A stretch of DNA of 55,350 bases from Dehalococcoidia bacterium (GCA_030605765.1 JAUWHP010000045.1:1-55350), one strand, 5' to 3'. Counted from the stretch's first letter, positions 16,793 to 26,768 are shown. Translations and numbers: made by a program. Notes: generated by a model not told the origin, from the sequence alone.

Positions 16793-19303
16793 CTAAAGTT
16801 CAATTTTCAAGGTTACTATCTCAAAAGGCTTTACTTCCATTCTCAGCCTATTGCGATCTGGTTTCAGCTCATATTCCTCCCGCTCCAGCAAATCGGAAAC
16901 TGCTGCCCTTTTGATTTCACGGAATAGCTCGATCTCAGCTATCGTTTCCTCCCCTTTAGTTTCAAAGAATCTTAATATTACCTCATCACTATCCTCAGCC
17001 TTCTTAAGCGTGGAGAAGATGAGGTTATCGGGGGAAAGCTTTAGGAAGGAGAATTCTTCTGGGAGCTCTCCCTGGGAGTTTGCTTGAATACAACAGGGCA
17101 AGTGGTAGAAATCTTGAGCCTGTTTATATATCTTAGCTTGCCTCCAGTCACCTTCATGAGGCTGAATGGCATATTCAAAGGTGTAGGATTTAAGCTCTAG
17201 AGCATCTGGAGTGGGAATTAAGGGGCCAGATATTCCATCTGCAGAAAGCCCGTACACGCTTCTCAAAAGCCTGATGTAGACAGAGCCTTTCACTATCATA
17301 ACTGCCGGCAACCCTTTATTCATAAAGGCTACTCCTCTTATACCATCGCTCAGGTCAAACCATCTAAGGAAATTAGGTATTCCTGAAGGCTTAAATCCCT
17401 CCTCCCTACTGATGAAGTATTCTGTGGGTTCAGAAACAACCCCAAATTGCATCTCCCGAAAGTAGACTTTCCGCTCCATTCCCGTATCAAACTTAACACT
17501 AAGCCTTATGTTAGGATACTTATTATCAATCTTAGTGATGAACTCGATTCGGGGAAGGTCACGGAAAACTATGACCTCTTTATGGATATCCAACGTTTTA
17601 TATTTATAAAGCATGGGAGGAAACCTTTTCTTTAATCTGTACGGCCAGGTGAGGCAATAATACTCATCCTCAAAAATTATCTTCGCCTGCAAAGCTCCCT
17701 TCTCTATCCTGAAGTTCTTGGGTTTAAAACTCCCATATTCAAATCCTTCCCCGGATTCGCTTTTTATAAGGTCAGCAAACCTGGCTCGATGGTAATAAAG
17801 GTCCCCTATCTCGTCATCTATGAAGATCTCGTTCCCTTTAACCAGAAGTTCACCTTCCCTACTGCGGACTTCGATTATGCCGGTCTCTTTATCCACAGTC
17901 ACTTTATAGAACGGAGTTTCTATGCTTTCTTCCTCAACCTTTATCTTGGCTTCAGGCTTTTTTGTTTGCGATGTTAGTTTATACGCTTTGTAACCTAACG
18001 GCGGAAGATCAGCCATAAAACCTATCCTTGCTCCTTCAATCTTGCCTTCTTCATCTTTTTTTATCTCTATGACCTCACTCTCTACCTCTTTTGCTTCCTT
18101 TATGCCAGGAGTTCCCTTAAATTTCGGAGCTAATTTCAGGTCAGCTTCACCATGATTCAATATCCCCCACGGCATCGAGTTGAAAGCCAGGAGTGCTTCT
18201 CCACCAGTGTTAACCCTCCCCGCAATATAAGACAGGGATTGATTTAAGCTACCAATAAGTTCTGCTTTAAGAGAGGTGCAAATCTGCTTTACCTCTTCAT
18301 AAATCCCATCCACTCCACAGCCGGTGATGATATCGTGGAAGGCAATGTATAAGATTCCCTCCCACGCTTGGTGTAATTCATTGGCAGGATACTCACCGCC
18401 GAGCAGCCAGGCTATGGTGGCAAATTCCTCTGCTTCCATGAGCAAGTTCTCGCATTCCCTGGAGCTTTGCACTATCCACAGCCGGCTGGTGCAAACCTGT
18501 GGAAATACATCTACAAGTTCATTGTCATACAGTTCCCCCTCCACAATCTGGAATTTCTTTTCCGTCTTTTCCAGGCGCTGGAAGAATTCCCTGGGAGTAG
18601 CAATCTTCATTTCAATAGTAGAATGAGCTTTATTCCAATCTTTTACCGCTTGAAGAATTTCCGTCTGTGGAGGCATTGAGCCACTCCCACAGGGCATGAG
18701 GATATGAGAAGTAGCAGCATATTTATCAAGACCGCTGAATGATTGCTCCAATTCATCCAGGTCAAGGCCAGCTCTATAGCCGCGTGGCATCCAATGAGCC
18801 AGGATAGTTGACCCATCCAATCCTTTCCAAATGAACTCGCTTTGTGTTATCTCCGCTCTTGCCCCTCTCCTGAAAGCCAGCCACTTATACCCAGATTTCT
18901 TATAAATCTGAGGAAGTTGAGCATTCATGCCAAAGCTATCCGCACACCAAGCCACAGGGACATCTACAGCGAATTTCTCCTTGCAGTACCTCTTGCCAAA
19001 AAGTATCTCCCTCACCAGCACTTCACCAGCCGGAAGCATAGCATCAGGCATGAGATACTGCCCATCAACTATTTCAAGCTTTCTCTTCTCTATCATCGTT
19101 TTCAAGCCTTGCCAAAGCTCAGGATTCCTCTTTTCCATCTCCTGAAGCAGGAAAGTTTGTTCCAGAGAAAACCTAAATTCTGGAACCGCCATTAGGCCCA
19201 TGACTTCCTTCAATATCTCTTCATTTATTTTAAGATAGTCCTCTTTAGAAAAAGCCCAGGCAACGTCATAATGAGTATGGGGCACCAAATATATTGTTTT
19301 CAT
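16793..19303 (-). CDS. GH38-family alpha-mannosidase
   Basis: This 836-residue cytoplasmic glycoside hydrolase has no signal peptide. The zinc site and nucleophile are clear: HTHYDVAW gives His11 and Asp13, WCADSFGMNAQLPQI gives the catalytic Asp122, and AFHDIITG gives the fourth ligand. Central helical and C-terminal beta-sandwich domains follow. GH38 enzymes remove alpha-mannose; bacterial members act on small mannosides such as mannosylglycerate or on glycan fragments. It is last in the minus-strand sugar cluster, 34 bases after the nucleotidyltransferase, so a mannose-containing solute or glycan is a likely substrate. The exact linkage cannot be read from the sequence. Confidence 0.88.
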   Translation of the reverse strand: MKTIYLVPHTHYDVAWAFSKEDYLKINEEILKEVMGLMAVPEFRFSLEQTFLLQEMEKRNPELWQGLKTMIEKRKLEIVDGQYLMPDAMLPAGEVLVREILFGKRYCKEKFAVDVPVAWCADSFGMNAQLPQIYKKSGYKWLAFRRGARAEITQSEFIWKGLDGSTILAHWMPRGYRAGLDLDELEQSFSGLDKYAATSHILMPCGSGSMPPQTEILQAVKDWNKAHSTIEMKIATPREFFQRLEKTEKKFQIVEGELYDNELVDVFPQVCTSRLWIVQSSRECENLLMEAEEFATIAWLLGGEYPANELHQAWEGILYIAFHDIITGCGVDGIYEEVKQICTSLKAELIGSLNQSLSYIAGRVNTGGEALLAFNSMPWGILNHGEADLKLAPKFKGTPGIKEAKEVESEVIEIKKDEEGKIEGARIGFMADLPPLGYKAYKLTSQTKKPEAKIKVEEESIETPFYKVTVDKETGIIEVRSREGELLVKGNEIFIDDEIGDLYYHRARFADLIKSESGEGFEYGSFKPKNFRIEKGALQAKIIFEDEYYCLTWPYRLKKRFPPMLYKYKTLDIHKEVIVFRDLPRIEFITKIDNKYPNIRLSVKFDTGMERKVYFREMQFGVVSEPTEYFISREEGFKPSGIPNFLRWFDLSDGIRGVAFMNKGLPAVMIVKGSVYIRLLRSVYGLSADGISGPLIPTPDALELKSYTFEYAIQPHEGDWRQAKIYKQAQDFYHLPCCIQANSQGELPEEFSFLKLSPDNLIFSTLKKAEDSDEVILRFFETKGEETIAEIELFREIKRAAVSDLLEREEYELKPDRNRLRMEVKPFEIVTLKIEL

Positions 19304-19337
19304 CTCACACTCCTATTATTTTTAAATCCCAAAATTT

Positions 19338-20423
19338 TCAGGGCGAAATGCTATTCGCCTCAATAGATTTATCAGGCCAAACTCTGACACCTTGCGGTAG
19401 TTTATTACCTTCTCCAATCATTACATTGTCACCTAAAACACAGTTATCCAAAATTTCAGTCTCATCACCAACATAACAATTGAAGGCGAGCGTACAGTTC
19501 TTTAGCTTAGCACCCTTGCCAATTTTACAATCCCGCCATAACAGTGCCCCTTCCACTATAGCACCTTCTGCTATCTGGCATCCTGGTCCTAAGGCAACAG
19601 GCCCTTTTATTACACAATTTTTATCAACAGCGCAACCCCCACCAATTACCACCGGTCCCTCAATTCGAGCCGTGGGATGCACAAAACCTTCATTCTCAAA
19701 TTCCACGCCCTTACTGAAATAGCGACGGAGCAAATCATGGTTTAGTTTCAGGTATTTCTCCGGCGTGCCTATATCAATCCAATAACCCTCAAATGGGTAG
19801 CCATAAATAATCTGCCCTCCTTCTATAGCCACAGGAAAGATATCACGTTCAAAAGTGAAGAAGACTTCGGAGGGGATATAGTCTAGAATTTCCGGTTCCA
19901 GAACGTAAACGCCAGCATTAATCATATTGGTAGTTACTTCCTCCCATCTTGGTTTTTCCTTGAAACATTTAACCCTGCCCTGGCTGTCTGTCTCCACTAC
20001 CCCATAGATAGTGGGGTTGTCTACAGGAGTCAAGGCTATAGTCATGCGGGCTTTTCTCTCACGGTGCAGGCTCACCATAGCAGTCAGGTCAAGGTCAGTG
20101 AAAATATCACCGTTAAGAACGATAAATGGGCTACCCAGGGATTCTTCAGCATTTTTCACTGCTCCTGCTGACCCCAGCGGTAAATCTTCCACCACGTAGC
20201 TTATTTTTACGCCAAACTTGCTACCATCACCAAAATAAGTTCTGATTTGCTCTGGCCTATGGCTCAAGGTAAGAATAATATCATTGACATCGTGTTTCTT
20301 GAGATAACCGATAAGGTGCTCCAGGAAAGGATGATTTAATACAGGCACCATCACCTTACTCGTATTGCAGCTAAGAGGACGTAGCCTGGTTGCTTGCCCA
20401 CCGGCTAAAATAATAGCTTTCAT
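19338..20423 (-). CDS. NDP-sugar pyrophosphorylase with left-handed beta-helix domain
   Basis: This is a 361-residue nucleotidyltransferase. The N-terminal catalytic domain has LAGGQATRLRPLS, the NTP-binding loop, then VLNGDIFTDLDLTAMV and VETDSQGRVKCFKEKP. The C-terminal third is a hexapeptide beta-helix (VVIGGGCAVDKNCVIKG, AKLKNCTLAFNCYVGDETEI). This layout is shared by mannose-1-phosphate guanylyltransferases and glucose-1-phosphate uridylyl/thymidylyltransferases, so the sugar and nucleotide stay open. In this neighbourhood it probably supplies NDP-glucose to OtsA and the TreT-like enzyme, or GDP-mannose. Confidence 0.85.
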   Translation of the reverse strand: MKAIILAGGQATRLRPLSCNTSKVMVPVLNHPFLEHLIGYLKKHDVNDIILTLSHRPEQIRTYFGDGSKFGVKISYVVEDLPLGSAGAVKNAEESLGSPFIVLNGDIFTDLDLTAMVSLHRERKARMTIALTPVDNPTIYGVVETDSQGRVKCFKEKPRWEEVTTNMINAGVYVLEPEILDYIPSEVFFTFERDIFPVAIEGGQIIYGYPFEGYWIDIGTPEKYLKLNHDLLRRYFSKGVEFENEGFVHPTARIEGPVVIGGGCAVDKNCVIKGPVALGPGCQIAEGAIVEGALLWRDCKIGKGAKLKNCTLAFNCYVGDETEILDNCVLGDNVMIGEGNKLPQGVRVWPDKSIEANSISP

Positions 20424-20548
20424 TGTTTCATTACTCTACAAGGCTCTTAAGATTTGCCTTTTTCACAGTTTATTTGCATGAATCGCAGTAGCCTCTGTTC
20501 GATTTTAGAAACCTCACCTAATATCATTTTCCCCTCGGATAGCAATAT

Positions 20549-21937
20549 CTAACCTCCCCTTTTGCTAAGTTTGAACCACGGGTGATAGCTAATTATAGAG
20601 TTCTTGTCCAATTCACCATTGACGAAATAATTGAAAATTCTCAGATAATCTGCCACTCTATCAGGCATAAGGAAGTGTTCCTCGACATAGTTATGAGCTT
20701 TCTCGCCCATTGATTCTGCTATACATGGGTTCCCCAACAAACGAATTACTTTCTTCGCCGCCTTTTTTGTTGAAGTAACAAAAAACCCAGTTTCGCCTCC
20801 CCTGATTTGAATAGGGATGGCTCCCACTTCCCTGGTTATCACTGGTTTACCCTTCCACATTGCTTCGGTAATAACCAACCCAAATCCTTCCTTAATGGAA
20901 GGTTGCAGCATCACTTTCGCAGCTCTCTGCAACGCATTGACCTCCAAAGCACTAACCTGTACGTCTTCAGGAAGCCTGATAACATGAATATCAAGGTCAT
21001 CTTCCGCTTCCTCGCAAGCCTGATTAAAGACCACCTCTCCTTCAGGATCGTCCGAAGCCATACCGCCAGCTATCACCAGTTGGCAATTTACCTCTCTTTT
21101 AACCATTTTATATATCTTGATACTGGTCCCAATGCCCTTCCAGGGGTCAAATCTACCTATCTGAACCAGCAAAGGGCACTCACAGTCTATTCCATATTTC
21201 TCCAATACCCTGGCAATCTCATTAGCGCTTAGCTCTTTATTTTTCGTAGAAAGCGGATCAATGAAGGGTGGAATTATATATTTCTGTAAAGGCCAACAAT
21301 CCACTACATAATGAGCACCTGAGAAGACAACAGCATCGTAAAAATCTGCCCAAAATGTAATGAATTGCCATAACACAGAGTTGGTTTCCAGAATATCTTC
21401 CTCTACATCAATATGGCTCCTCCACAGCCACTTTTCATTTTCTCCCCTTAAATAGCGAGCTAAACCAAGCGGCTGCGGGTCATGTACAATTGTTATGTCT
21501 GGACTGTAGTTCTTATAATCTCCAGCGTAGATATCGGCATTCTCCTTTAAGGCACGGTAGTATTCCTTTACCATCGGGGGGCTGAAAGTGCCTTTCTTGC
21601 CCTGTAAAAGATTATGGATAGTTTTCGTCACGCGGTAAAAGGATTCCCTACCCGACATAACTTTCCATTCATCCTCCAATCCCAACTGGTTTAAGAATGG
21701 CACCTGGGAGTAAAGCATCTCAGCTACTCCACCGCCTACCGCCGTGGAGTTAACTTCCAGTATTTTTACCCCTTTAAGTTTTTTCGCAAGTTTTTGTAGC
21801 TCTTCTACCCTCTCTTCGCCCACTATAGGAACATAACTCTCAATAGGAGATGCCGAAAAAGGTTGAAGCCCTTTTCTTCGACTATACACACTGCCATTCT
21901 GCAGAGGAAATTCCCTCTTAAGCTCTTCCTTAACCAT
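20549..21937 (-). CDS. GT4 glycosyltransferase, trehalose synthase (TreT)-like
   Basis: This 462-residue GT-B enzyme is retaining by family. Recognisable parts are LEVNSTAVGGGVAEMLYSQVPFL near the N-terminus, HDPQPLGLARYL, WRSHIDVE, then the C-terminal donor domain QIGRFDPWKG and PSIKEGFGLVITEAMWKGKPVI with the E-x7-E motif. These match glycosyltransferring trehalose synthases and trehalose-phosphorylase-like proteins that join NDP-glucose to free glucose reversibly. It lies 23 bases after otsB, giving this cluster a second potential route to trehalose. The acceptor could instead be another small sugar. Confidence 0.8.
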   Translation of the reverse strand: MVKEELKREFPLQNGSVYSRRKGLQPFSASPIESYVPIVGEERVEELQKLAKKLKGVKILEVNSTAVGGGVAEMLYSQVPFLNQLGLEDEWKVMSGRESFYRVTKTIHNLLQGKKGTFSPPMVKEYYRALKENADIYAGDYKNYSPDITIVHDPQPLGLARYLRGENEKWLWRSHIDVEEDILETNSVLWQFITFWADFYDAVVFSGAHYVVDCWPLQKYIIPPFIDPLSTKNKELSANEIARVLEKYGIDCECPLLVQIGRFDPWKGIGTSIKIYKMVKREVNCQLVIAGGMASDDPEGEVVFNQACEEAEDDLDIHVIRLPEDVQVSALEVNALQRAAKVMLQPSIKEGFGLVITEAMWKGKPVITREVGAIPIQIRGGETGFFVTSTKKAAKKVIRLLGNPCIAESMGEKAHNYVEEHFLMPDRVADYLRIFNYFVNGELDKNSIISYHPWFKLSKRGG

Positions 21938-21960
21938 TTTCTTTAGTTTCGCGTTCCCTG

Positions 21961-22776
21961 CTAATTATTCAGTTTAATGACCCCTCCCAGCATATTAAGA
22001 AATTGATACGCTTCACCTGGTGACCGTAAGAGATACTGAGCTTTCGGTTCAGCACTTTCCTCACCCACAAAAATAGAAATCCCTTTACCTTTATTCACCA
22101 CATGAAAACCATCATAATCGGTTATATCGTCACCCAAAAATACCACTAACAGTTTGCTTTCTTCGGCAAGTTTTCCATTAAGCCTTCGAGTGATAAATTC
22201 TATCGCTTTTCCTTTATTCCAATCCACTGCTGGCCTTATATCATATGCTTTCTTGCTTGGCGTAATTCTTATTTTGCCCGAAGCAAGAGGAGGGTTAATA
22301 ATGCGACGAAAAATTCTATCCACCTCTCCTAACTGTGCTTCATCTACAAGCCGATAATGCAAACTTAAAGTTAATCCCTTATCGTCTACTCTGGCTCCTT
22401 TAATTTCAGATAAAGCTTTACCTAGCTCCTCACATAACGAATGCAAGAATGGTTCAGCCTCTTTGGCGACCGGATTAACAAAGCTAAAATTAGGCCCCTC
22501 GATTTCCAGACCATGGTTTCCTGCATAGATAATGCCGTCGATGCCCACTCTTTCCCGTAAATCTTGCACAGTCCTACCACTTATAACTCCTAACGTCAGA
22601 TGGGAATTCTCAGCCAGTTCCTGCAGGTGCTCTTTCATTTGCGGTGATAAATCAGCTAATTCAGGTTTTTCTACGATGGGCGTTAACGTGCCATCATAAT
22701 CACTTAGCAACAATATATGTTCTGCCACTTTAATTCTTGCAGCAACAACATCCCAACAGGAAAGGAGGTTCCTCAT
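21961..22776 (-). CDS. otsB: Trehalose-6-phosphate phosphatase
   Basis: This HAD-superfamily phosphatase of about 271 residues dephosphorylates trehalose-6-phosphate. HAD motif I is LLLSDYDGTLTPIV with the nucleophile and acid/base Asp pair, motif II is LGVISGR, and motif IV is VFLGDDITDYDGF. The cap-domain segment YAGNHGLEIEG is typical of OtsB. The open frame reaches to 22815, but I choose ATG at 22776 because it overlaps the otsA stop as ATGA, the usual coupled start, and the conserved part begins soon after. Confidence 0.92.
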   Translation of the reverse strand: MRNLLSCWDVVAARIKVAEHILLLSDYDGTLTPIVEKPELADLSPQMKEHLQELAENSHLTLGVISGRTVQDLRERVGIDGIIYAGNHGLEIEGPNFSFVNPVAKEAEPFLHSLCEELGKALSEIKGARVDDKGLTLSLHYRLVDEAQLGEVDRIFRRIINPPLASGKIRITPSKKAYDIRPAVDWNKGKAIEFITRRLNGKLAEESKLLVVFLGDDITDYDGFHVVNKGKGISIFVGEESAEPKAQYLLRSPGEAYQFLNMLGGVIKLNN

Positions 22777-24257
22777 ACCAATTTCGTCAACTCTAAAATT
22801 ATAGCTGCAGCCCATTTATAGATGTTATTTTCTCTAACTATGTTCCTTTTTCTTCGCATCCGCTTATATCTCTCTATTCTAGGCATCTTCAGAGCTTTTT
22901 CCATCGAGGCTGCAAGATGGTCAATGTCATAAGGGTTTATCAACAGGGCATCGTTAAGTTCCTTAGCAGCTCCAGCAAAGCGGCTTAGGAGTAAAATACC
23001 ATCATTGTCACATCGGCTGGCGACAAATTCCTTGGCTACCAAATTCATGCCATCATGTAAAGAACTTACTATACACAGGTCCGCCATGCCCATCAGAGCC
23101 ATTATTGTAGTTACAGGTAAAGGACCAACCATAGTGATTATGGGTTTCCAATCTCCCGAGCCATGTTTTAGATTTATCCTTTCCACCAACGTATCTATGC
23201 TTTCTCCTAACTTCCTGTAGCTCGGGATCTCCGTGCGGCTGGGCACTGTGACCTGTATGAAGCTCACCTTACCCTTATACTCTGGGTACTTCTCAAAAAA
23301 GCGGTCTATAGCCATCAGCCGCCGTGGAATTCCTTTAATATAATCCAAACGGTCGATGCTAATCCCGACAAGTTTATCACCCAGGTTTAGCTCCCCTCTT
23401 AATCTCTCTATTTCCCCCTTTACCTCAACACTTTGAGCATCTTGGGAGAGCTGCTCAAAGTCTACGCTTATAGGAAAAGGATGCACTTCTGTTTTCCTTC
23501 CCTCTACGGTGGCCTCAGCTTTCTCGTAGCTAACTTTAGAGCCAGCAACCATTCTATTCACTGTGGTGAGGAAGTTACGGCAGTGGCGCACTGTATGGAA
23601 ACCTAAAAGGTCATTTCCTAAAAGGCCTCTCACTATTTCTTCTCCCCAGGGGCAACTTTGGAAGCTTCCTTGCCTTGGCCAGGGAATGTGCCAAAATTGT
23701 GCCACGGTAATCTCTGGGCTCATCCTCTTTATCAAGCGCGGTAGCAAGGCAAAATGATAATCCTGAATAAAAACTATTGCCTTTCTGTTTCCTATCTCCT
23801 CCAGCACACTTTGAGCAAAGACTTCATTTACCTTCTTATAAATACTCCACTGAGCCTCATCAAATATAGGTTTAATATCAACAGCATGACACAGAGGCCA
23901 AAGAGCTTGGTTAGAAAAACCATAATAGTAGCTATTTACCTCTTCATCGCTTAGCCAGACTCGTTTTAAAGTATAAAGCGGCTCCTCTGGTGGTACCATA
24001 AGCTTACGTTGAGAATCCACCATGTCCCTGTCAGCATCACCGCTGCCATGAGCTATCCAAATACCACCTATAGCGGAGATCACTGGTTCTACGGCTGTAG
24101 TCACACCACCAACTGCGGTTTCACATTTAATTTCGTTACCTTGATAGCTATGAATGTATGGCTCGCGATTGGACACAACTATAAAGAGGTAGTCAGATAA
24201 TTCTGCTTTCGCAAATTGGCATAAATTCTCCCTCTTCCATACTTGCCTTATTTTCAT
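22773..24257 (-). CDS. otsA: Trehalose-6-phosphate synthase
   Basis: This 494-residue GT20 enzyme transfers glucose from NDP-glucose to glucose-6-phosphate. Signatures are FIVVSNREPYIH, VGGVTTAVEPV (acceptor/donor glycine loop), FIQDYHFALLPRLIKR, FWHIPWPRQGSF, GFHTVRHCRNFL, SIDRLDYIKGIPRRLMAIDRF and SLHDGMNLVAKEFVA. It is the first gene of the sugar cluster and overlaps otsB by four bases. Trehalose would serve as a compatible solute. A glucosylglycerol-phosphate synthase activity is possible for the family but less likely with OtsB coupled to it. Confidence 0.93.
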   Translation of the reverse strand: MKIRQVWKRENLCQFAKAELSDYLFIVVSNREPYIHSYQGNEIKCETAVGGVTTAVEPVISAIGGIWIAHGSGDADRDMVDSQRKLMVPPEEPLYTLKRVWLSDEEVNSYYYGFSNQALWPLCHAVDIKPIFDEAQWSIYKKVNEVFAQSVLEEIGNRKAIVFIQDYHFALLPRLIKRMSPEITVAQFWHIPWPRQGSFQSCPWGEEIVRGLLGNDLLGFHTVRHCRNFLTTVNRMVAGSKVSYEKAEATVEGRKTEVHPFPISVDFEQLSQDAQSVEVKGEIERLRGELNLGDKLVGISIDRLDYIKGIPRRLMAIDRFFEKYPEYKGKVSFIQVTVPSRTEIPSYRKLGESIDTLVERINLKHGSGDWKPIITMVGPLPVTTIMALMGMADLCIVSSLHDGMNLVAKEFVASRCDNDGILLLSRFAGAAKELNDALLINPYDIDHLAASMEKALKMPRIERYKRMRRKRNIVRENNIYKWAAAIILELTKLV

Positions 24258-24451
24258 ATAGCCACCGTTATAGAGCGCTCATTTACCTTATCATAACCCC
24301 TCGAAATATCCAAGACAGCCACAAAATCAAGATTCAGAGGTTATCTATCAAGTCTGGCTTGAAAGGATCAACAACTTTTATCTGATGCGCAGCACAAGAA
24401 AAAGGCTTACTTGGTAAGATTGGATTTTGTTCCACCAATGCCCTCGCAGCA

Positions 24452-24480
24452 TTGATAAACTCTGGGGAGGGAGATATAAT
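24452..24480 (+). promoter_or_regulatory. Sigma70-type promoter of the first glutamate dehydrogenase
   Basis: TTGATA (24452-24457), 17 bases, then TATAAT (24475-24480), about 35 bases before ATG at 24515. This is one of the best promoter matches in the window. The rest of the otsA-gdh gap (24258-24451) holds no feature that I can support. Confidence 0.7.
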
Positions 24481-24514
24481 TTGAGCAATTTTTAACGAAA
24501 GCAAGGAACAAGAC

Positions 24515-25771
24515 ATGAGCAGTACTGAAAAAACCAGCCTTCTCAAAATGGTGGTGAGCCAAATTGATGCCGCCTGTGAACGACTAAATGTTCAAGATTC
24601 GTGCCGTTTGCGGCTGCGGAAGTGCGAGCGTGAGCTAATAGCTAATTTTCCTGTAAAAATGGACGATGGAACAGTAAGAATCTTCACTGGCTTCAGGGTT
24701 CAACATAATGATTCCCGCGGGCCATGTAAAGGTGGGATTCGCTATCACCCAGATATTACTTTAGACCAAACTCGGGCTTTGGCAGCTCAGATGACTATGA
24801 AGGCTGCAGTTGTCAATGTACCTTACGGTGGTGCCAAAGGAGCTATTATTTGCAACCCAAAGCTCATGTCTCAATCTGAGCTGGAGAGGTTAACTCGGCG
24901 TTATGCCTGCGAGATATCGCTGTTAATAGGCCCTGAGAGTGATATACCGGCTCCTGAGGTAGGCACAAATCCTCAAACCATGGCATGGATTATGGACACC
25001 TATAGCATGGCGAAGGGATATTCTATCCCAACGGTGGTCACAGGTAAGCCTATAGAAATAGGTGGTAGCAAGGGCAGGCTTGAAGCCACAGGCCATGGTT
25101 GTATGATAAGTGCCAAATTGGCAGCCAAGCAAAGACATCTCAGCCTGCGAGTAGCTACCGTAGCAATTCAGGGTGCTGGCAATGTAGCCTCCTCAGCAGC
25201 TAAGCAGCTAGCCAGAGAAGGCTGTCAAATCATAGCAATGAGCGATTCCACCGGCGGGGCCTATAACCCACAAGGCTTAGACATAGAGAGTTTGCTCAAT
25301 TACAAGAAGGAAACAGGCTCGGTGATTGGCTTTCCTGGTACTGACATCATAACTAATGCTGACCTACTGGCACTACCGTGTGATATTCTGATGGCGGCAG
25401 CTACGGAAAGACAAATAACAGCAGACAATGCAGCACAGGTAAAGGCGAAGATTGTTGTAGAAGGTGCCAATGTGCCCACTACCCCCAAGGCGTCTAAGAT
25501 TCTTTACGATAATGGAGTATTTGTTGTTCCCGATATATTAGCCAGTACAGGAGGGCTCATAATCTCGTACTTTGAGTGGGTACAAAACATACAATCTTTG
25601 TTTTGGCAGGAGTGGGAGGTAAACGATAGCCTACAAAGATTACTAACCGATGCCTTTACAGAAGTTCTGGAAATTACCCGGGCTGAGAAAACAGATATGA
25701 GAAGCGCCGCCCATATGTTAGCGGTAAAACGAGTGGTATCTGCTATGTCCGCAAGAGGAATATACCCCTAA
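24515..25771 (+). CDS. Glu/Leu/Phe/Val-family dehydrogenase, copy 1
   Basis: This 418-residue NAD(P)-dependent amino-acid dehydrogenase of glutamate dehydrogenase type interconverts glutamate and 2-oxoglutarate plus ammonia. The substrate site KGGIRYHP (72-79), the catalytic Lys108 in PYGGAKGA and the Rossmann loop VAIQGAGNVASSAAKQL are intact. The highly conserved LxNAGG motif before SYFEWVQN reads LASTGG here, so the usual Asn is Ser; the neighbouring paralogue keeps Asn. That change lies at the substrate/cofactor cleft and could shift specificity. AAGGA lies seven bases before the start. It is followed 36 bases later by hisF on the same strand. Confidence 0.9.
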   Translation: MSSTEKTSLLKMVVSQIDAACERLNVQDSCRLRLRKCERELIANFPVKMDDGTVRIFTGFRVQHNDSRGPCKGGIRYHPDITLDQTRALAAQMTMKAAVVNVPYGGAKGAIICNPKLMSQSELERLTRRYACEISLLIGPESDIPAPEVGTNPQTMAWIMDTYSMAKGYSIPTVVTGKPIEIGGSKGRLEATGHGCMISAKLAAKQRHLSLRVATVAIQGAGNVASSAAKQLAREGCQIIAMSDSTGGAYNPQGLDIESLLNYKKETGSVIGFPGTDIITNADLLALPCDILMAAATERQITADNAAQVKAKIVVEGANVPTTPKASKILYDNGVFVVPDILASTGGLIISYFEWVQNIQSLFWQEWEVNDSLQRLLTDAFTEVLEITRAEKTDMRSAAHMLAVKRVVSAMSARGIYP

Positions 25772-25807
25772 TCACACGGAAATGCATTGTTTAAAGAGAG
25801 AATATAG

Positions 25808-26578
25808 ATGAAAGAGATAAGGATTATACCTTGCCTTGACGTGAAGGATGGGCGTGTGGTTAAAGGAGTTAGATTTGAAAACCTGAGAGATGCCCGAGAC
25901 CCCGTAGAAGCAGCGGAGACCTATTGTCACGAAGGCGCAGACGAGCTAGCCTTCCTCGATATCGCTGCTACTGTAGAGAATAGAGGGACGAGGCTAGAAT
26001 GGGTCAAGAAAGTGGCAGAAAAGATTACTATCCCTTTTACAGTAGGTGGTGGAATTAGAAATATCGAGGATATAAAGGCATTGCTTGATCTTGGTGTGGA
26101 TAAAGTCTCCATTAATACCGCAGCCGTTAGGAATCCTGACTTTATCAGAAAAGCAGCTAAAGAGTTTGGCCATGATAAATTAGTGGTTGCTATTGATGGG
26201 AAGAAAAATCCGATAGAAAGCAAATTGCCCAGATTAGAGGTAGTGGTAAAAAGCGGAGCAGAGTCCACAGGTATGGAGCTTGTCAATTGGGCAAAGAGAG
26301 TGGAGGAGCTAGGAGCTGGAGAGATTTTGCTTACCAGCAAGGATACCGATGGGACAAAAGAAGGATATGACCTGGAAATGACTAAAACCGTGGCTGAGAC
26401 AGTTAAGATACCAGTTATTGCTTCAGGCGGTGCAGGTAAACTCGAACACCTGTATGAAGCTGTAACAATTGGTAAGGCATCAGCAGTTTTAGCCGCTTCG
26501 ATCTTCCACTTCAGGGAGATTTCAATACCTCAAGCGAAACGATACCTGAAGCAACAAGGTATAGCAATAAAAGTATAA
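25808..26578 (+). CDS. hisF: Imidazole glycerol phosphate synthase cyclase subunit HisF
   Basis: This 256-residue (beta/alpha)8 barrel makes imidazole glycerol phosphate and AICAR from PRFAR and ammonia. The catalytic acids are visible as Asp11 in IPCLDVKDGRVVKG and Asp129 in VVAIDGKKN. Phosphate-binding loops appear as TVGGGIR and VIASGGAGKLEHL, and LLTSKDTDGTKEGYD is the second catalytic-face loop. HisF normally receives ammonia from the glutaminase HisH, but no hisH or other his gene is present; it sits between two glutamate dehydrogenases. It may use free ammonia, or partner HisH encoded elsewhere. Confidence 0.93.
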   Translation: MKEIRIIPCLDVKDGRVVKGVRFENLRDARDPVEAAETYCHEGADELAFLDIAATVENRGTRLEWVKKVAEKITIPFTVGGGIRNIEDIKALLDLGVDKVSINTAAVRNPDFIRKAAKEFGHDKLVVAIDGKKNPIESKLPRLEVVVKSGAESTGMELVNWAKRVEELGAGEILLTSKDTDGTKEGYDLEMTKTVAETVKIPVIASGGAGKLEHLYEAVTIGKASAVLAASIFHFREISIPQAKRYLKQQGIAIKV

Positions 26579-26768
26579 GGAAAACAAAGACGCCTCTTTG
26601 TCAAATTGTGTGGAAACAGCTACGAGATAGTATAAACCCCATGAGCATTTTGCTTTCTGTATTACCTCTCTGGGCAAAACCATTGGTAAAGCCGCTGCCA
26701 GAATGGCTCAGCGTAGGCTCTCTCGGCCACTTTAGAGCATTGCTCCTCCTTACAAACTCGCCAAAACC

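Noticed and set aside
24334-24546. 70-codon minus-strand frame upstream of otsA, with a protein-like segment (FINAARALVEQNPILPSKPFSC)
   Set aside because: It overlaps the promoter and start of the plus-strand gdh gene and matches no family that I know. It could be a gene remnant, but I cannot support it.
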